Shown here in pieces: positions 62,203 to 64,000 of a stretch of DNA of 64,000 nucleotides. The notes beneath the pieces were generated by a model that saw only the letters and a program-made list of their open reading frames with translations, did no database searches and had not been told where the DNA came from. Position 1 is the first letter of the stretch. Each line of letters starts with the position of its first letter. Origin of the DNA: Flectobacillus longus. Lineage in GTDB: Bacteria > Bacteroidota > Bacteroidia > Cytophagales > Spirosomataceae. Made by a program: the position numbers and the translations under genes. The stretch spans positions 62,001-126,000 of the forward strand of contig NZ_JASHIC010000001.1 of the NCBI RefSeq assembly GCF_030056705.1, in the 5' to 3' direction.

Positions 62203-62656
62203 ACTTAAGTATGAGTGCTGAATTGTGAGTAATGAGTTTTGAGTGTAATTTTATGATTACTAATGTTTTATCTCATCAATTTATTAAATCTTATTTTGCA
62301 TAATTACTTAAGTAATCGTGCAGAATAAGATTTAAGTTATGTGTTTAGGCACTAGGCAACAGGCACAAGGCAAAGAGTGTTAAAATGTTTTTTAATAACC
62401 ACAGCCATGCTTTTTCCAAAGCCCACCGCCCAAAGCCGTTACCTGAAAGCCCAAAGCCCAATCTTAAATTTTATTTTGCCTACTAACTTAAGTAAGTAGG
62501 CAAAATTAAAATGAATTTTACCCGCTTTAAGCTCTAGGCTTTATGTGGTAGGCTAAAAGTTAAATAGTATTTCTCACGAAGTAATAGAGACTTTTTTGCC
62601 TAATGCCTACGGCTTACAGCTTAAAGCGTATTAATTCAATTTTATTTTGCATTAAT
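62203..62656. repeat. Modular repeat mosaic, copy D (modules II, I, III)
   Basis: Module II (62203-62312, from CTTAAGTATGAGTGCTGA), a near-palindromic junction TTTTGCATAATTACTTAAGT then AATCGTGCAGAA (about 62294-62325), module I (about 62312-62470), a palindromic junction TTTTGCCTACTAACTTAAGT then AAGTAGGCAAAA (about 62474-62505), module III (about 62521-62630) and a terminal ATTAATTC...GCATTAATAC repeat to 62649. Read backwards, its order III-I-II extends the III-II order of copy A. Non-coding; splits ftsX from DUF3098. Confidence 0.78.
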
Positions 62657-62658
62657 AC

Positions 62659-63543
62659 TTAATAAAGGTCGTCTAAAGACAATTTAAGATATTTATCAAC
62701 TGAACGGAAAGTACTTGTTACTCCCACCAGTACACCTATCATCAAAATGATAAGAATCAATAAAACCATCTTATCTATTTCTTGTAAAATCACTAACCCA
62801 TCTACTTTATTAACCGCCAATTGTTGTGTTACAATCAACAAAGTACTTGCGATAAAACCACTAATCAGACCTTGTAATGCACCTTTTGACACAAATGGTT
62901 TACGAATAAATGAGTCAGTAGCTCCCACAAGCTGCATACTGCGAATCAGAAAACGTTGTGAATATAGCGCAAGTTTGATAGTATTATTGACAAGCATAAT
63001 AATGATTACCAATAACAACAATACAAAACCCGACAAAATGAGATATATCTTAGAAATATTTTTGTTGACTTCGTCAACAAAGTTTTCTACATAACCTACT
63101 TCTTTGATTCCTTGAATACGCTCTAAAGACTTTTTAATTTCCTTCAATCTACTTTCACTGAAATATTCTTCCTTGATTTTGATTGAATAAGAATTCAACA
63201 AAGGATTGTTATTTTTGCCTAATAACTTATGAAAATCCTCACCCGAGTCATCTATAAACTGTTTTGCGGCCGCATCTTTTGAGATAAAATTAATCTGAGC
63301 AGAGTTATCCTTGTAAAGAACAAAAGGATATTTTGCTATTTGCTTGTAGATAGAATCCAATTTGGTATTAGACAATTCGTTGTCTAGATATGCCTGCACT
63401 TCTACATTTTGTCGAACCACTTCCGCTAGTTTACGGGCATTAAGCGTCAAAAGTCCACAAAGACCAATCAAGAACAGGGCAATTGTTAAACTCACAACTA
63501 CCATCAGGTTAGGGGTATTTCCTAGTTTTTTAACTTTTGGCAT
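62659..63543 (-). CDS. ftsX: Cell-division permease-like protein FtsX
   Basis: 294 residues: one N-terminal membrane helix (about 15-35), an extracytoplasmic domain (about 40-165), and three C-terminal helices (about 170-190, 220-245, 260-280) of the MacB/FtsX permease type. With FtsE it controls peptidoglycan hydrolases during division. ftsE is not in the window. It is followed by mosaic copy D, then DUF3098 and uppP. A TAAATTTG box lies 74 bases upstream. Confidence 0.9.
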   Translation of the reverse strand: MPKVKKLGNTPNLMVVVSLTIALFLIGLCGLLTLNARKLAEVVRQNVEVQAYLDNELSNTKLDSIYKQIAKYPFVLYKDNSAQINFISKDAAAKQFIDDSGEDFHKLLGKNNNPLLNSYSIKIKEEYFSESRLKEIKKSLERIQGIKEVGYVENFVDEVNKNISKIYLILSGFVLLLLVIIIMLVNNTIKLALYSQRFLIRSMQLVGATDSFIRKPFVSKGALQGLISGFIASTLLIVTQQLAVNKVDGLVILQEIDKMVLLILIILMIGVLVGVTSTFRSVDKYLKLSLDDLY

Positions 63544-63616
63544 GATTTTACAGTGCGATTTGGAGCGTAATCTTCAATGCTGCACAAGTAATTCGTAGGT
63601 TCAATTGTTACTGAAA

Positions 63617-63624
63617 CAAATTTA
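63617..63624 (-). promoter_or_regulatory. -7 promoter box TAAATTTG of ftsX
   Basis: Exact TAnnTTTG on the minus strand between the nuclease-gene terminator and ftsX, predicting a leader of about 65 bases. Confidence 0.45.
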
Positions 63625-63666
63625 CTTGTTTTTCATTGCAATAATATACATTTAACGCTTTTTAAC

Positions 63667-63701
63667 AAAAAAGCCGTCTGATAAACTCAAACGGCTTTTT
63701 T
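63667..63701 (-). terminator. Terminator of the bifunctional nuclease gene
   Basis: AAAAAAGCCGT (63667-63677) pairs with ACGGCTTTTTT (63691-63701), 11-bp stem and 13-base loop, 11 bases beyond the stop on the minus strand, with A/T tracts on both sides. Confidence 0.85.
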
Positions 63702-63712
63702 TATCAGTTGAA

Positions 63713-64000
63713 TTAATTTCTACGTTCGATTTCGTCTCTGATTTTAGCTGCCCTTTCATAATCCTCACTTTCGATAGCTTCCTCAAGCATTTTGTTGAGT
63801 ACTTCTACAGGATTATCTCTGAGCATTTCGCCAAATGATTTTTTAGGATTTGACGACTCGATAGCCTCGTCATCATCATCATGCTGTGAAGTTTCATTTA
63901 CAGAAATACCAGCTTCAGACAATACGTGTTCGGTTGTATAAATTGGCACATTAAAGCGTAAGCCAATCGCAATTGCATCAGAAGGGCGAGCGTCTATTGC
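63713..64000 (-). CDS. Bifunctional nuclease family protein (DUF151) with UVR motif (5' partial)
   Basis: The frame is open to the window's right edge, so the N-terminal part is missing. The visible 95 residues begin AIDARPSDAIAIGLRFNVPI, the DUF151 signature, and end in a UvrB/UvrC-type motif (LNKMLEEAIESEDYERAAKI). Family members have been described as nucleases with DNase and RNase activity; the UVR helix pair suggests a protein-protein contact. A GTG at 63949 could be read as a start but lies inside the domain. Followed by its own terminator. Confidence 0.85.
   Translation of the reverse strand, partial: AIDARPSDAIAIGLRFNVPIYTTEHVLSEAGISVNETSQHDDDDEAIESSNPKKSFGEMLRDNPVEVLNKMLEEAIESEDYERAAKIRDEIERRN

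Noticed and set aside
21461-62656. CRISPR array as explanation for the repeated modules
   Set aside because: Units are long, few, in mixed orientation and scattered; there are no regular spacers or cas genes.

Overview
The window looks like chromosomal DNA of a low-GC member of the Bacteroidota, probably the Cytophagales (Spirosomaceae-like; a Flectobacillus/Arcicella-type genus is my inference, not a match). Reasons: TonB-dependent SusC/SusD proteins, GH9/GH28/GH31 enzymes with Sec signals, BlaI-M56 pairs, the ftsX-DUF3098-uppP-truB-ribF order, near absence of Shine-Dalgarno sites, and repeated TAnnTTTG promoter boxes, the Bacteroidota -7 consensus. No rRNA, tRNA, CRISPR array or phage was seen. 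An MBOAT gene at the left edge and a bifunctional nuclease gene at the right edge are cut by the window.

Layout: 1-2.0 kb, polysaccharide O-acetylation pair (MBOAT + SGNH). 2.3-4.8 kb, peroxide defence: ahpD-like, ahpC and a divergent oxyR whose sensing cysteines fall at residues 199 and 208, with a nested 36-bp dyad between ahpC and oxyR. 5.1-6.5 kb, GH28 pectinase. 7.2-9.1 kb, BlaI repressor and M56 sensor protease, each behind its own perfect palindrome. 9.4-15.5 kb, M1 aminopeptidase, a stand-alone TonB receptor, a zinc alcohol dehydrogenase. 15.6-19.4 kb, an internally deleted PIN toxin with its putative antitoxin, then DUF779, aldehyde dehydrogenase and a divergent AraC regulator. 19.6-22.1 kb, a polytopic membrane protein and two paralogous lipoproteins. 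22.3-26.5 kb, GH9 + GH31 operon suited to xyloglucan. 26.8-29.2 kb, a head-to-head TPR histidine kinase and LuxR-type response regulator. 29.5-37.2 kb, a Gly-rich TonB receptor, a zinc-ribbon protein, an MFS transporter, a GH13 protein lacking its catalytic core, and an SDR. 37.4-43.7 kb, phenylalanine/tyrosine catabolism (phhA, hppD, hmgA, fahA, flavin reductase) with a MarR regulator and several palindromic sites. 44.0-47.4 kb, PhoX-like lipoprotein and a di-haem peroxidase with a helical N-terminal domain. 47.5-50.6 kb, a full-length orphan LanB dehydratase. 50.9-57.7 kb, SusD/SusC and a Tat-exported Gfo/Idh/MocA oxidoreductase. 58-64 kb, DUF1905/YdeI protein, ribF, truB, uppP, DUF3098, ftsX and the nuclease.

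Two families of intergenic repeats stand out. R1 has four copies of about 200 bp (near 4.9, 20.7, 29.3 and 37.3 kb), each with up to three successive hairpins, one being a strong terminator at gene ends. The second is a mosaic of three modules (near 21.5, 56.1, 58.8 and 62.4 kb) whose junctions are palindromes with different but self-complementary arms; this is the most unusual structure in the window.
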